Origin: Thermoflexus hugenholtzii
GTDB taxonomy: Bacteria > Chloroflexota > Anaerolineae > Thermoflexales > Thermoflexaceae
Direction of reading: 5' to 3'
Assembly: GCF_018771565.1 (NCBI RefSeq)
Contig: NZ_CP076326.1
Coordinates: forward strand, 3,252,679-3,316,678
DNA length: 64,000 nt
The position numbers and the translations under genes are program-made. The notes under the pieces are model-generated. The model was not told the DNA's origin. It worked only from the letters and a program-made list of their open reading frames with translations, and did not search any database. This document shows, piece after piece, positions 25,519-33,357 of this stretch (position 1 is its first letter; each line of letters opens with the position of its first letter).

Positions 25519-26834
25519 CCTAAATAGGACTTACGCCGTTTTCTGCGTATTCCGGTCGTGGCCTTGGGTTTTATCCCGAGGCCAGAGGACCGGCCACCGG
25601 GGTCGCCCACCGACCCCTGCCTCGAAGGCCGGAGCCCTCGAGGAATTCCACCCCCCTGCGGGCGATGTTCACCGCCGCCGCCTCGTGACGGCCCATCCTC
25701 ACCCCGCAAGGGCACGCCAGGGCGTGTCCCCTTAGCCGGTCTACCACCCTGCCGCATACCGGACACGCCCGGGACGTGTTCTGCGGATCCACCCAAATCA
25801 CCGGAACCCCATAAAACCTCGCCTTGTGAACCAGAATCCGATGGAAAGTCATAATGCTCCAGAAGTTGAGCAAACGCTGCCGCATCCTCCTGGACTTCCC
25901 CTTCCCGATCCGCTCCTTCATCCCCTTCAGGTCCTCCAGCACCAGGGCTGCTTTCATTCCAAGCGCCCACGCAATCAGCGCCAGGGCCAGATGATGCCAG
26001 AAGTTCTCCGTCTTCTCCCGGCGGATCATTCGGTGCTTGGAGGCGATCTTCTTCTTCGCCTTCGGGTTGTGCTTCCCTCTTGTCCCTTTGATCTCGCGCC
26101 GCAGATGGTCCCGGTTGACCTTCCCCACATATCCCGTGTCGATCTCCCGGATCTCACCGGTGGAGGTCACGAAAGCCGTCAGATTCCCCTCATTGCTGTC
26201 GATCCCGATCACCCCCTCCGGCTCATAGGGGATGGGATCGGGGAACTTCAAGGGGATGGAGAGGGAATGGGCCGTGAGCGTCGGCTCCCCCATCCGCGCC
26301 CGCCCCGCCTTCCACTCGTCCAGCAGCCGGCGATACTTGTGGTGAGGGCGAAAGGTGAGGACGATGGGCTCCGGATCCCGGGGGGAGACCGGGATCGTGA
26401 CGGTCAGGGTCTCGCCGTCCCATTCGATCTTCACCGTCTGCTGGACCAGGTAGACCGATGGACGCCGGATCTCCGGCCGGTCCGCCCGGGTCTTCCCTCT
26501 CCGCTGCCGGTTTCGGAAGCCGTGGACGATCCGGGCGCCGGATCGGATCGCCCCGTAGATGAGACTGGAGTGGAGATCCGGATGCTGCGCGCGCAGGGAG
26601 GGGTAGAGGGCTTTGATGAGGGTGAAGGTGGCGGTTTTGCCGTTTTCCAGGGCGTAGTCGACGGCCTGCCGCTGGATGTCGGCGCAGGCCTCCATCAAAG
26701 CGCGGATTTTGGGATGCTCCTCGAATCGGAACCGCAGACAGACCGTCGGCATCGTCGCCGCCTCCATCCATAATGATAGCCCCGTCCGCCGCGTGAAGAG
26801 AAGGGCACAGCCAACTGCGTAACTCCTACCTAAA
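25519..26834 (-). mobile_element. Orphan TnpB (IS1341-type) element with imperfect inverted ends
   Basis: About 1.3 kb with only a tnpB-like gene and no tnpA. Ends 25519-25540 and 26813-26834 are inverted copies of each other, matching at 16 of 22 positions (core GCGTAA-x-TCCTA). IS200/IS605 elements normally carry subterminal hairpins rather than inverted repeats, so the exact boundaries and class are uncertain. The downstream end lies close to tRNA-Lys and its promoter. Confidence 0.55.
25571..26752 (-). CDS. TnpB-family RNA-guided nuclease-like protein, RuvC-III motif altered
   Basis: A 393-residue TnpB relative. RuvC-I is GIDSNEGN with Asp about residue 182, RuvC-II is LVLEDLKG with Glu about 271, and the zinc finger is C-x2-C ... 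CPC (CPVCG about 331). In TnpB the third acidic residue lies in a D-x-N-A-A-x-N-I context; here the sequence is MGRHEAAAVNIA (about residues 349-360), with His in place of Asp and Ala for Asn. Active TnpB cuts DNA under guidance of an RNA from the element's 3' end; this copy may be nuclease-deficient. The ATG at 26752 has GGAGG eight bases upstream and is preferred to 26767. No TnpA is encoded. Confidence 0.85.
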   Translation of the reverse strand: MPTVCLRFRFEEHPKIRALMEACADIQRQAVDYALENGKTATFTLIKALYPSLRAQHPDLHSSLIYGAIRSGARIVHGFRNRQRRGKTRADRPEIRRPSVYLVQQTVKIEWDGETLTVTIPVSPRDPEPIVLTFRPHHKYRRLLDEWKAGRARMGEPTLTAHSLSIPLKFPDPIPYEPEGVIGIDSNEGNLTAFVTSTGEIREIDTGYVGKVNRDHLRREIKGTRGKHNPKAKKKIASKHRMIRREKTENFWHHLALALIAWALGMKAALVLEDLKGMKERIGKGKSRRMRQRLLNFWSIMTFHRILVHKARFYGVPVIWVDPQNTSRACPVCGRVVDRLRGHALACPCGVRMGRHEAAAVNIARRGVEFLEGSGLRGRGRWATPVAGPLASG

Positions 26835-26873
26835 ATGAAACGCAGAGGTCGAGCCTGACAGGGAGGAGGATCG

Positions 26874-27395
26874 ATGTCCGGACGAGGTCCTCAGGATGTG
26901 CAGGCGTTCCTGGATCAACATCTCCCCGGAACCGCGGTGCGGGTGCTGGAGCAGAGCACGGCGACGGCCCCGGAGGCCGCGGCGGCGGTCGGATGCCCCC
27001 TGGGCGCCATCGTGAAGTCCCTCCTCTTCCTGGCCGATGGGGACCCACGGCTGGTGCTGGTGGCCGGGGATCGAAAAGCTGATCAGCGCCTCCTGGCGGG
27101 GCTGTGGGGGATCTCCCGCAAGCGCATCCGCATCGCGGACCCCGAGACGGTGCAACAGGTGACCGGATTCGAGGTGGGCGCGGTGCCTCCCGTCGCCCAC
27201 GCCACGCCCCTCCCGGTCTGGATCGACGCCTCCCTCGCTCGTTACGAGATCCTGTGGGCGGCCGCCGGAGCGCGCAACGCCCTTTTCCCCATCACCTTCA
27301 CGGACCTGGTCCGGATCACCGGCGGGACGGTCGCCGCGTTCACGGTAGAGGATCGCCCGGTGGAGCAGGGGCCCGATGCGGATCCTGGCCATTGA
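26874..27395 (+). CDS. YbaK/EbsC-type aminoacyl-tRNA deacylase
   Basis: A 173-residue single-domain trans-editing protein of the YbaK/ProX family, which hydrolyses mischarged aminoacyl-tRNAs. Typical segments: AAAAVGCPLGAIVKSLLFLAD, LVLVAGDRKADQRLLAGLWG (the conserved GD and lysine), FEVGAVPPVAHATPLPVWIDASLARYEILWAAAGARNALFPI. GGGAGGAGGATCG precedes the ATG. It overlaps tsaD by 20 bases, so both belong to one translationally coupled unit devoted to tRNA quality and modification. Confidence 0.88.
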   Translation: MSGRGPQDVQAFLDQHLPGTAVRVLEQSTATAPEAAAAVGCPLGAIVKSLLFLADGDPRLVLVAGDRKADQRLLAGLWGISRKRIRIADPETVQQVTGFEVGAVPPVAHATPLPVWIDASLARYEILWAAAGARNALFPITFTDLVRITGGTVAAFTVEDRPVEQGPDADPGH

Positions 27396-28419
27396 GACCT
27401 CGTGCGATGAGACGGCGGCGGCGGTGGTGGAGGACGGCCGGGCCCTGCGCAGCCACGTGGTGGCCTCCCAGGCCGCCTTCCACGCCAAATACGGCGGCAT
27501 CTTCCCGGAGCTTGCCGCCCGGATGCATGTCGAGGCCATCGTCCCGGTCACCCGCGAGGCCCTCTCTCAGGCCGGCCTCTCATGGGAGGCCATCGACGCC
27601 ATCGCCGTGACTTACGGGCCCGGCCTGCCCGGCTCGCTGGTGGTCGGGGTGAGTTTCGCGAAAGCCCTGGCCTTCGCCCGTCGCAAACCCCTCATCGCCG
27701 TCAATCACCTGGAAGGCCACCTCTACGCCCACCGCCTCCGGGTGGAGGGGAACCCCCCGGAGGACCTCCCCACGCCGTTCCTGGCCCTCATCGTCTCCGG
27801 CGGCCACACCGAGCTCATCTGGGTCCGGGATCTCCTGGATCACCGCCGGGTGGGCTGGACCATCGACGATGCGGCGGGGGAGGCCTTCGACAAGGTCGCC
27901 CGGCTCCTGGGCCTGGGGTTCCCCGGCGGGCCCGCCATCGAGCGGATCGCCCGGGAAGGGGATCCCCAAGCTTTCCCCTTCCCCGCTTTGCCGAAGGTCG
28001 ACGATCCCCTCTGGTTCAGCTTCAGCGGGCTGAAGACCGCAGTCCTGCGCACCGTGGAGCGGTTCCAGGGACGGCCCCTCCCGGTGGCCGATCTGGCAGC
28101 TTCCTTCCAGGCGGCGGTGGTCGAGCAGCTGGTGACGAAGACGCTGGAGGCCCTGCGCCGCTACGAAGCCCGGGCGATCCTGATCTCCGGCGGAGTCTCC
28201 GCCAACCGGCTGCTCCGATCCGAGATGGCCCGCCGCGCCCCCGTCCCGGTGGTGGCTCCTCCACCCTGGTTGTGCACGGACAACGCGGCGATGATCGGCG
28301 CCGCCGCGGCGCTCCACGCCCGGGCCGGTCACTTCGCCTCCCTCGACCTGGAGGTGGACCCCGATGCGAAGATCGGATCGGCCCCTTGGGATCCCGGGCG
28401 CAGCCGCCTTCGGGATTGA
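27376..28419 (+). CDS. tsaD: tRNA N6-threonylcarbamoyladenosine transferase TsaD
   Basis: A 347-residue Kae1/Qri7/TsaD protein that transfers the threonylcarbamoyl group to A37 of ANN-decoding tRNAs. Features: LAIETSCDETAAAVV, the metal motif NHLEGHLYAHR (His-x3-His), SGGHTELI, DDAAGEAFDKVARLLGLGFPGG and SGGVSANRLLR. Length is standard. It needs TsaB, TsaC and TsaE, none of which is in this window. Downstream is moeA behind its own probable -10. Confidence 0.95.
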   Translation: MRILAIETSCDETAAAVVEDGRALRSHVVASQAAFHAKYGGIFPELAARMHVEAIVPVTREALSQAGLSWEAIDAIAVTYGPGLPGSLVVGVSFAKALAFARRKPLIAVNHLEGHLYAHRLRVEGNPPEDLPTPFLALIVSGGHTELIWVRDLLDHRRVGWTIDDAAGEAFDKVARLLGLGFPGGPAIERIAREGDPQAFPFPALPKVDDPLWFSFSGLKTAVLRTVERFQGRPLPVADLAASFQAAVVEQLVTKTLEALRRYEARAILISGGVSANRLLRSEMARRAPVPVVAPPPWLCTDNAAMIGAAAALHARAGHFASLDLEVDPDAKIGSAPWDPGRSRLRD

Positions 28420-28442
28420 AGCCCCGCGCCCCAAACCCGGGG

Positions 28443-28448
28443 TATAAT
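28443..28448 (+). promoter_or_regulatory. Candidate -10 (TATAAT) for moeA
   Basis: A perfect TATAAT in the 81-base tsaD-moeA gap. The best -35 (TTGAAG, 28416-28421) is 21 bases away, longer than usual. The hexamer sits inside a CCCGGG...CCCGGG inverted context. Confidence 0.45.
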
Positions 28449-28500
28449 CCCGGGGGAGGCCGGAGGGAATGGCAGCCCCCGGGCGGGAGAAACAGCGAAG

Positions 28501-29781
28501 ATGCTTCAGACCCAGGAATGGGTGTCGGTCGAGGAGGCCCGCCGGCTGATCCTGGCGGAGTTTCATCCGCTGCCGTCGGAGTCGGTGCCCCTTTCCCGGG
28601 CCCTCGGGCGCATCCTGGCGGAGGACATCCGGGCGGAGAGGGATCTGCCTCCTTTCCCGAACTCCGCCATGGACGGCTACGCGGTCCGCGCGGAGGACGT
28701 CCGGACGGCGAGCCGGGAGCGGCCGGTCCGATTGCGGGTGCGGGGGGAGGCCGCGGCGGGCCGTCCGTTCCCCGGCGTGGTGGAGCCCGGGACGGCGGTG
28801 CGCATCGCCACCGGGGCCCTGCTTCCCAACGGGGCGGATGCGGTGATCCCGGTGGAGGACACGGATGATGCGGGCGGGCCGGGCCGTCCTCTTCCTCCGG
28901 AGATCGCCGTGTTCCGGCCGGCGCAGCCCGGACAGTTCATCCGCCCGGCCGGGGAGGATGTGGCCCGGGGGACGGTGGCGCTGGAGCAGGGGACGATCCT
29001 GACTCCGGGGGCCCTGGCCCTTCTGGCCGCCCTGGGACGCCTGGAGGTGCCCGTCCACCGCCGGCCGCGGGTGGCGGTGCTGGCCATCGGCGACGAGCTG
29101 ATCGAGCCGGGCCGTCCGCTTCCCCCGGGCTGCATTTACGAGACCAACCGGACGGCCCTGGCGGCCCAGGCGGTGGAGGCCGGGGCGGAGCCCTTGCTGC
29201 TGGGGATCGCCCGGGACGATCCGGAGGATCTGCAGCGGTTGCTGGACGAAGCGGCTGCTCACCATCCGGATCTCATCCTCTCCTCCGCGGGCGCCTCCGT
29301 GGGCGCTTACGATTGGGTGAAGGAAGTGGTCCGCCGGCACGGGGAGCTCCGGCTCTGGAAGGTGCGCATCCGCCCGGGGAAGCCCTTCGCCTTCGGCCAC
29401 TACCGGGGCATCCCCTTCTTCGGCCTGCCCGGGAACCCGGTCTCCGCGATGATCACCTTCGACCAGTTCGTCCGGCCGGTCCTGCGCCGGATGAGCGGCT
29501 ATCCCCGCTGGGAGCGGCCCCGCATCCCGGTGCACCTGGCCGAGCCGATCTCCAGCGACGGTCGGGAGACGTATTTCCGCGCGCGCATTTTCTATGAGGA
29601 TGGCCGGTTCTGGGCCCGCCTCAGTGGGCTGCAGGGCTCTCATATCCTGAGCGCGATGGCCCGAGCGAACGGCCTGGTCATCCTCCCCGAGGGAGTGCCG
29701 GCGCTCCCGGAGGGGGCGACGGCGATGGCCGAGGTGTGGGTAGACCTCCAGGATCTGATGAGCGCATCCGGAACCCCGTAA
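28501..29781 (+). CDS. moeA: Molybdopterin molybdenumtransferase MoeA
   Basis: A 426-residue MoeA/gephyrin-E protein that inserts molybdate into adenylated molybdopterin. Order: N-terminal domain with LPPFPNSAMDGYAVRAEDV, the GxATGA-type IATGALLPNGADAVIPVEDT, MoCF-biosynthesis domain with SSAGASVGAYDWVKE and KVRIRPGKPFAFG...FGLPGNPVSAMITF, and the C-terminal domain IV. No other molybdenum-cofactor gene is present. It is followed 12 bases later by a DsbA-like gene. Confidence 0.93.
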   Translation: MLQTQEWVSVEEARRLILAEFHPLPSESVPLSRALGRILAEDIRAERDLPPFPNSAMDGYAVRAEDVRTASRERPVRLRVRGEAAAGRPFPGVVEPGTAVRIATGALLPNGADAVIPVEDTDDAGGPGRPLPPEIAVFRPAQPGQFIRPAGEDVARGTVALEQGTILTPGALALLAALGRLEVPVHRRPRVAVLAIGDELIEPGRPLPPGCIYETNRTALAAQAVEAGAEPLLLGIARDDPEDLQRLLDEAAAHHPDLILSSAGASVGAYDWVKEVVRRHGELRLWKVRIRPGKPFAFGHYRGIPFFGLPGNPVSAMITFDQFVRPVLRRMSGYPRWERPRIPVHLAEPISSDGRETYFRARIFYEDGRFWARLSGLQGSHILSAMARANGLVILPEGVPALPEGATAMAEVWVDLQDLMSASGTP

Positions 29782-29793
29782 GGAGAGGCTTCG

Positions 29794-30489
29794 ATGAGCA
29801 AGCGCACGGCCCGTTCCACCCCGACCCGGCGACCCATCGGCCTGCCGATCCTGATTGTGGCGGCGGCGCTGGTGGGGGTGCTGGCCCTGATCGGCTATCA
29901 GTGGTGGGCCAGCCGCCCTTCGGAGCGCGTTGCCGCGGTGGACTACCCGAGCGGCCTGACCCCGGACGGTTATCCCTACAAGGGGAACCCGGAGGCGAAG
30001 ATCGTGATCGAGGAGTATTCGGATTTCCAGTGCCCGGTCTGCGCCCGCTACACCCGGGAGGTCGCCCCACGGCTGGACGCGAAATACGTGAAGGCCGGGA
30101 AAGTGTATTATATTTTCCGGTATTTCCCCTTCCTGGGGCCGGAGTCCTTCCGGGCGGCGGAGGCGGCGGCTTGCGCGGCGGAACAGGGCCGGTTCTGGGA
30201 ATATGAGCACGTCGTCTTCGCCAACCAGCGGGGGGAGAACCTGGGCTGGTTTTCCGATGACCGGCTGATCGGGTTCGCCGCGCGGGTGGGGCTGGATCGA
30301 GGGCGGTTCGAGAACTGCCTGCTCTCCGGCAAATACCGGGATTTCATCCGCCAGGCGGCCGAGGCCGGGCGCCAGCGAGGCGTCCGCGCGACGCCGACGA
30401 TCTTCATCAACGGGGAGAAGATCGAGGGGCTATACGATGTGACGTTTTATGAGACCTACCTAGACACCCTGCTGCAGAAGGGCCCGTGA
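29794..30489 (+). CDS. DsbA-family thiol oxidoreductase, membrane-anchored
   Basis: A 231-residue protein with one N-terminal membrane helix (GLPILIVAAALVGVLALIG, about residues 22-40) and a thioredoxin-fold domain with inserted helices. The active site is SDFQCPVCARYTREVAP (CPVC, about residues 81-84), and the cis-Pro loop is RATPTIFING. This is the BdbD/DsbA type that oxidises exported proteins. A VKOR gene, the usual re-oxidant of such proteins in these bacteria, follows 12 bases downstream. AGGAGAGGC precedes the ATG. Confidence 0.9.
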   Translation: MSKRTARSTPTRRPIGLPILIVAAALVGVLALIGYQWWASRPSERVAAVDYPSGLTPDGYPYKGNPEAKIVIEEYSDFQCPVCARYTREVAPRLDAKYVKAGKVYYIFRYFPFLGPESFRAAEAAACAAEQGRFWEYEHVVFANQRGENLGWFSDDRLIGFAARVGLDRGRFENCLLSGKYRDFIRQAAEAGRQRGVRATPTIFINGEKIEGLYDVTFYETYLDTLLQKGP

Positions 30490-30501
30490 GAGGGAAGGCG
30501 G

Positions 30502-30963
30502 ATGGCGCAGGCAAGGGTGGCGGCGGCGAAAGATCGGCTCGCCCTGGCCCAGAGCGGGCTGGCCCTGATGGGGGCGGGCGTGGCTGCTTACCTGACGTGG
30601 GCCAAGCTCCAGGGCGAGGGTCTGGTCTGCATCGGGTTCCGGGGCTGCGACGTGGTGAACAACAGCCCCTACGCGGAACTGCTCGGGATCCCGGTGGCCG
30701 CCTGGGGGCTGGGCGCCTATCTGGCCCTGGCCCTCCTCGGCGGCCTCTCATGGGTCGACCGCGCCTCCCTCCGGCCGTGGACGGTGACCCTCTCCTTCGC
30801 CCTCGCCCTGGGAGGATGGCTGTTCTCGATGTATCTCACGGCCATCGAGGCCTTCGTCCTCCACGCCTGGTGCAGCTGGTGCGTGACCTCCGCCATCCTC
30901 ATCACCCTGTTGCTGGGAGTGTGCGGCCTTCGCTTCTATCAGACGTTCCGGGAGGAAGGGTAA
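30502..30963 (+). CDS. Vitamin K epoxide reductase (VKOR) family protein
   Basis: A 153-residue integral membrane protein with four helices. It has the VKOR loop Cys pair (LVCIGFRGCDVVNNSPYA) with the conserved Ser/Thr region and the quinone-facing CxxC, HAWCSWCVTSAI (C-S-W-C). It should pass electrons from the neighbouring DsbA-like enzyme to menaquinone. Bacterial VKORs fused to or next to thioredoxin-fold proteins replace DsbB. Same strand and tightly spaced with the DsbA gene. Confidence 0.9.
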   Translation: MAQARVAAAKDRLALAQSGLALMGAGVAAYLTWAKLQGEGLVCIGFRGCDVVNNSPYAELLGIPVAAWGLGAYLALALLGGLSWVDRASLRPWTVTLSFALALGGWLFSMYLTAIEAFVLHAWCSWCVTSAILITLLLGVCGLRFYQTFREEG

Positions 30964-31036
30964 ACGCAATTAAGGAAGCATGACGTCGCCTCCGAGATCT
31001 TCCTCAATCTTTTAACATTCCGTCAGGAGGGATCCC

Positions 31037-31270
31037 ATGCCGCGCATTCGCTGCCATTATGTGGATTGTGTCTACCTGGAGGCCGGCATGTGCACGGCCG
31101 ATGAGATCGAGCTGGACCCCGAGATGGGTTGCCTGACCTACACCCAGGCCGAGGAGGAGGAGTGGGAGGAGGAAGAGGTGGTCCCGGAGGAAGAGGAGGA
31201 GCTGGAGCTGGACGACGAGGAGTGGGAGGAGATCGACCTCGAGGAGGACGAAGAGGACGAGGAATGGTGA
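31037..31270 (+). CDS. Cys-rich mini-protein with long acidic tail
   Basis: A 77-residue protein. The first 36 residues carry four spaced Cys (CHYVDC...GMC...GC), a probable metal-binding knuckle resembling DUF1540-like proteins. The remaining 40 residues are almost only Glu, Asp and Trp (for example WEEEEVVPEEEEELELDDEEW). CAGGAGGGATCCC precedes the ATG. Function unknown. The base run GAGGAG is a consequence of the Glu codons. Confidence 0.65.
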   Translation: MPRIRCHYVDCVYLEAGMCTADEIELDPEMGCLTYTQAEEEEWEEEEVVPEEEEELELDDEEWEEIDLEEDEEDEEW

Positions 31271-31297
31271 GCCGCCCCTCTCGGCCTCCGAAGGACT

Positions 31298-31344
31298 CCG
31301 GGCGGGGCGGGGAGCCGTATGAAAGGCTGCCCCGCCCCGCCCGG
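31298..31344. terminator. Strong hairpin between convergent genes
   Basis: A 15-bp perfect GC stem (CCGGGCGGGGCGGGG / CCCCGCCCCGCCCGG) with an inner AGCC/GGCT pair, lying between the acidic mini-protein and the aminotransferase. It could serve both strands; there is no T tract. Confidence 0.55.
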
Positions 31345-31375
31345 GTGGAGCCCGCTGTGGCTGCGCCTCCGGGAT

Positions 31376-32536
31376 CTACCCGTAGCGCTTCAGGAAGCGG
31401 GCGATGCGCTCCAGGGCCTCCTCGATCTTCTCGTAGGCGGTGGCATACGAGCAGCGGACGTGCCCTTCGCCCCCCAGCCCGAAGGCGCTCCCCGGGACCA
31501 CGGCCACCTTCTCCTCCATGAGCAGACGCTCGCTGAACTCCGTGTCGCTCATGCCGGTGCGGGCGATGGAGGGGAAGGCGTAGAAGGCGCCCTTCGGCTC
31601 GAAGCAGGTCAGGCCCAGCTCGTTGAGCCCCTTCACGATCAGCCGCCGGCGCCGGTCGTATTCCTGGCGCATCTGTTCCACGTATTCCTCCCCGATGCGC
31701 AGGGCGGCCAGGGCAGCATACTGGGAAGGGGTGGGAGCGGACATGATGGTGTATTGATGGATCTTGCGCATGGCCGCCAGGATCTCCCGGGGCGCCGCCG
31801 CATAGCCGATCCGCCACCCCGTCATGGCGTAATCCTTGGAGAAGCCGCCGAGGAGGATGGTTCGCTCCCGGGCCCCCGGCAACGCCGCGAAACACGTGTG
31901 CGTCCCGTCGTAGACCAGGCGGTCGTAGATCTCGTCGGAGATCACGAGGAGATCGTATTTCTCCGCCAGGGCGGCGATGGCCATCAGTTTCTCCCGGGGC
32001 ATCACCGCCCCCGTGGGGTTATTGGGGTAGCCGATCAGGATGGCCTTGGTGCGCGGGGTGATGCGGGCCTCGACGTCGGTGGGGTTGACCTGGAAATCCT
32101 CCTCCGCCCGCGTGGCGAAGGTCACCGGCACGCCCCCTGCCAGGGTCACCTCCGGCGCGTAGGAGACGAAACACGGCTGGGGGATGATCACCTCATCGCC
32201 CGGATCCAGGATGGCGTTCACCGCCAGATAAAGGGCCTCGGAAACCCCCACCGTGATCAGGATCTCCGACTCCGGGTCATAGGAGACGCCGTAGAGCCGG
32301 TAGAGATGCTCGGCCAGCGCCTCCCGCAATTCGATCAGCCCGGAGTTGCTGGTGTAATGGGTCTCCCCTCGCAGCAGGGACTCCACGCCGGCTTTGAGGA
32401 TCGGCTCCGGCGTCACGAAATCCGGCTCGCCGATGCTCAGGCTGATCACGTCTTTCATCGTCGCCGCGATATCAAAGAAGCGGCGGATCCCGGACGGAGG
32501 GATGGAAGCTACGCGCTGGGCGATGAAGTTCCGCAT
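31376..32536 (-). CDS. Class I/II PLP-dependent aminotransferase
   Basis: A 386-residue fold-type I aminotransferase (aspartate/aromatic type, Ib-like). Landmarks: SIGEPDFVTPEPI, HYTSNSGLIELREA, IIPQPCFVSY, YPNNPTGAVM, DEIYDRLVYDG, and the PLP lysine in GGFSKDYAMTGWRIGYA; the C terminus has GHVRCSYATAYE with the substrate Arg. I prefer ATG 32536 (MRNFIAQRV) with GGGAGG upstream; a GTG at 32593 would overlap the Nudix stop and is possible. Substrate not assignable. Confidence 0.9.
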   Translation of the reverse strand: MRNFIAQRVASIPPSGIRRFFDIAATMKDVISLSIGEPDFVTPEPILKAGVESLLRGETHYTSNSGLIELREALAEHLYRLYGVSYDPESEILITVGVSEALYLAVNAILDPGDEVIIPQPCFVSYAPEVTLAGGVPVTFATRAEEDFQVNPTDVEARITPRTKAILIGYPNNPTGAVMPREKLMAIAALAEKYDLLVISDEIYDRLVYDGTHTCFAALPGARERTILLGGFSKDYAMTGWRIGYAAAPREILAAMRKIHQYTIMSAPTPSQYAALAALRIGEEYVEQMRQEYDRRRRLIVKGLNELGLTCFEPKGAFYAFPSIARTGMSDTEFSERLLMEEKVAVVPGSAFGLGGEGHVRCSYATAYEKIEEALERIARFLKRYG

Positions 32537-32589
32537 CGCTGCAACCTCCCGGTCAGATCGTCCGATCAGAGGCAAATCGGAGGTGCCCT

Positions 32590-33357
32590 TCACGTTGTCC
32601 TTTCCTCCCGCTGGGGATTCTCCCCCAGCCCCGCCGGATCGACAAGGCCTCCGGATGGACGCGCGAGATCCCGGGCGCCGGCGTGGGATCCCCTGAGGGG
32701 GTCAAGGGCCTCGCGCGCCACAGCCCGGAACTCCGCCAGGATCATCGCCGTGGCCCCCCAGATGACGTGCCCCCCCAGCCGGAACACCGGGATCCGCCAC
32801 CGCGCGCCGTGAAGCTCCCATTCCTCCTCACCCTGATGGCGCGGATCCAGCAGCCAGGAGAGGGTGGCCTCCAGCACCTCCGCCACCTCCAGGGGGGCGG
32901 GATGGAACACGGGGCGCTCCGGGAGATAGCCCACCACCGGATATACCAGAAAGCCGCTGGGGGGGACATAGAGGGGGGTGAGATGGCCCAGGAGGCCCAC
33001 TGCGCTTGTCAGAAAGCCCAGCTCCTCCTCGGTTTCCCGCAGAGCAGCCGCCTCCGGGGATTCGCCCGGCTCGCATGCGCCCCCGGGCAGGGAGATCTGC
33101 CCCTTGTGATGGGCCACATGATCCGTCCGTCGGGTGAGCGGGAAGGCGAGGTCACGGCCCCGGGGATACAAGAGGATCAGCACGGCCGCCGGCCGGGCCT
33201 CCGGAGGAAGCCCCCCGGTCTGCTCCAGGAGGGCCCGACGATAGGGCGGGGCCATCTCCCACTGGGCAGAAGGCCCGGGGAGCGGCCGGGCCAGCGCCTC
33301 CCGAAGCCGTTGGATCATCGCTTCCGGCGTCGGCTCCGTGCGGATGGAGGAAGTCAT
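32590..33357 (-). CDS. Nudix hydrolase, CoA-pyrophosphatase-like
   Basis: A 255-residue Nudix protein. The box GACEPGESPEAAALRETEEELGF is complete, preceded by DHVAHHKGQISLPGG as in coenzyme A pyrophosphatases (NUDT7/8, YeaB). It would trim CoA or a related dinucleotide. Its start overlaps the stop of the phosphoribosyltransferase gene (ATGA), so the two are coupled. The aminotransferase follows. Confidence 0.87.
   Translation of the reverse strand: MTSSIRTEPTPEAMIQRLREALARPLPGPSAQWEMAPPYRRALLEQTGGLPPEARPAAVLILLYPRGRDLAFPLTRRTDHVAHHKGQISLPGGACEPGESPEAAALRETEEELGFLTSAVGLLGHLTPLYVPPSGFLVYPVVGYLPERPVFHPAPLEVAEVLEATLSWLLDPRHQGEEEWELHGARWRIPVFRLGGHVIWGATAMILAEFRAVAREALDPLRGSHAGARDLARPSGGLVDPAGLGENPQREERTT

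Noticed and set aside
27580..30210. 876-codon minus-strand frame opposite tsaD and moeA
   Set aside because: No domain features; the plus strand carries two highly conserved enzymes.
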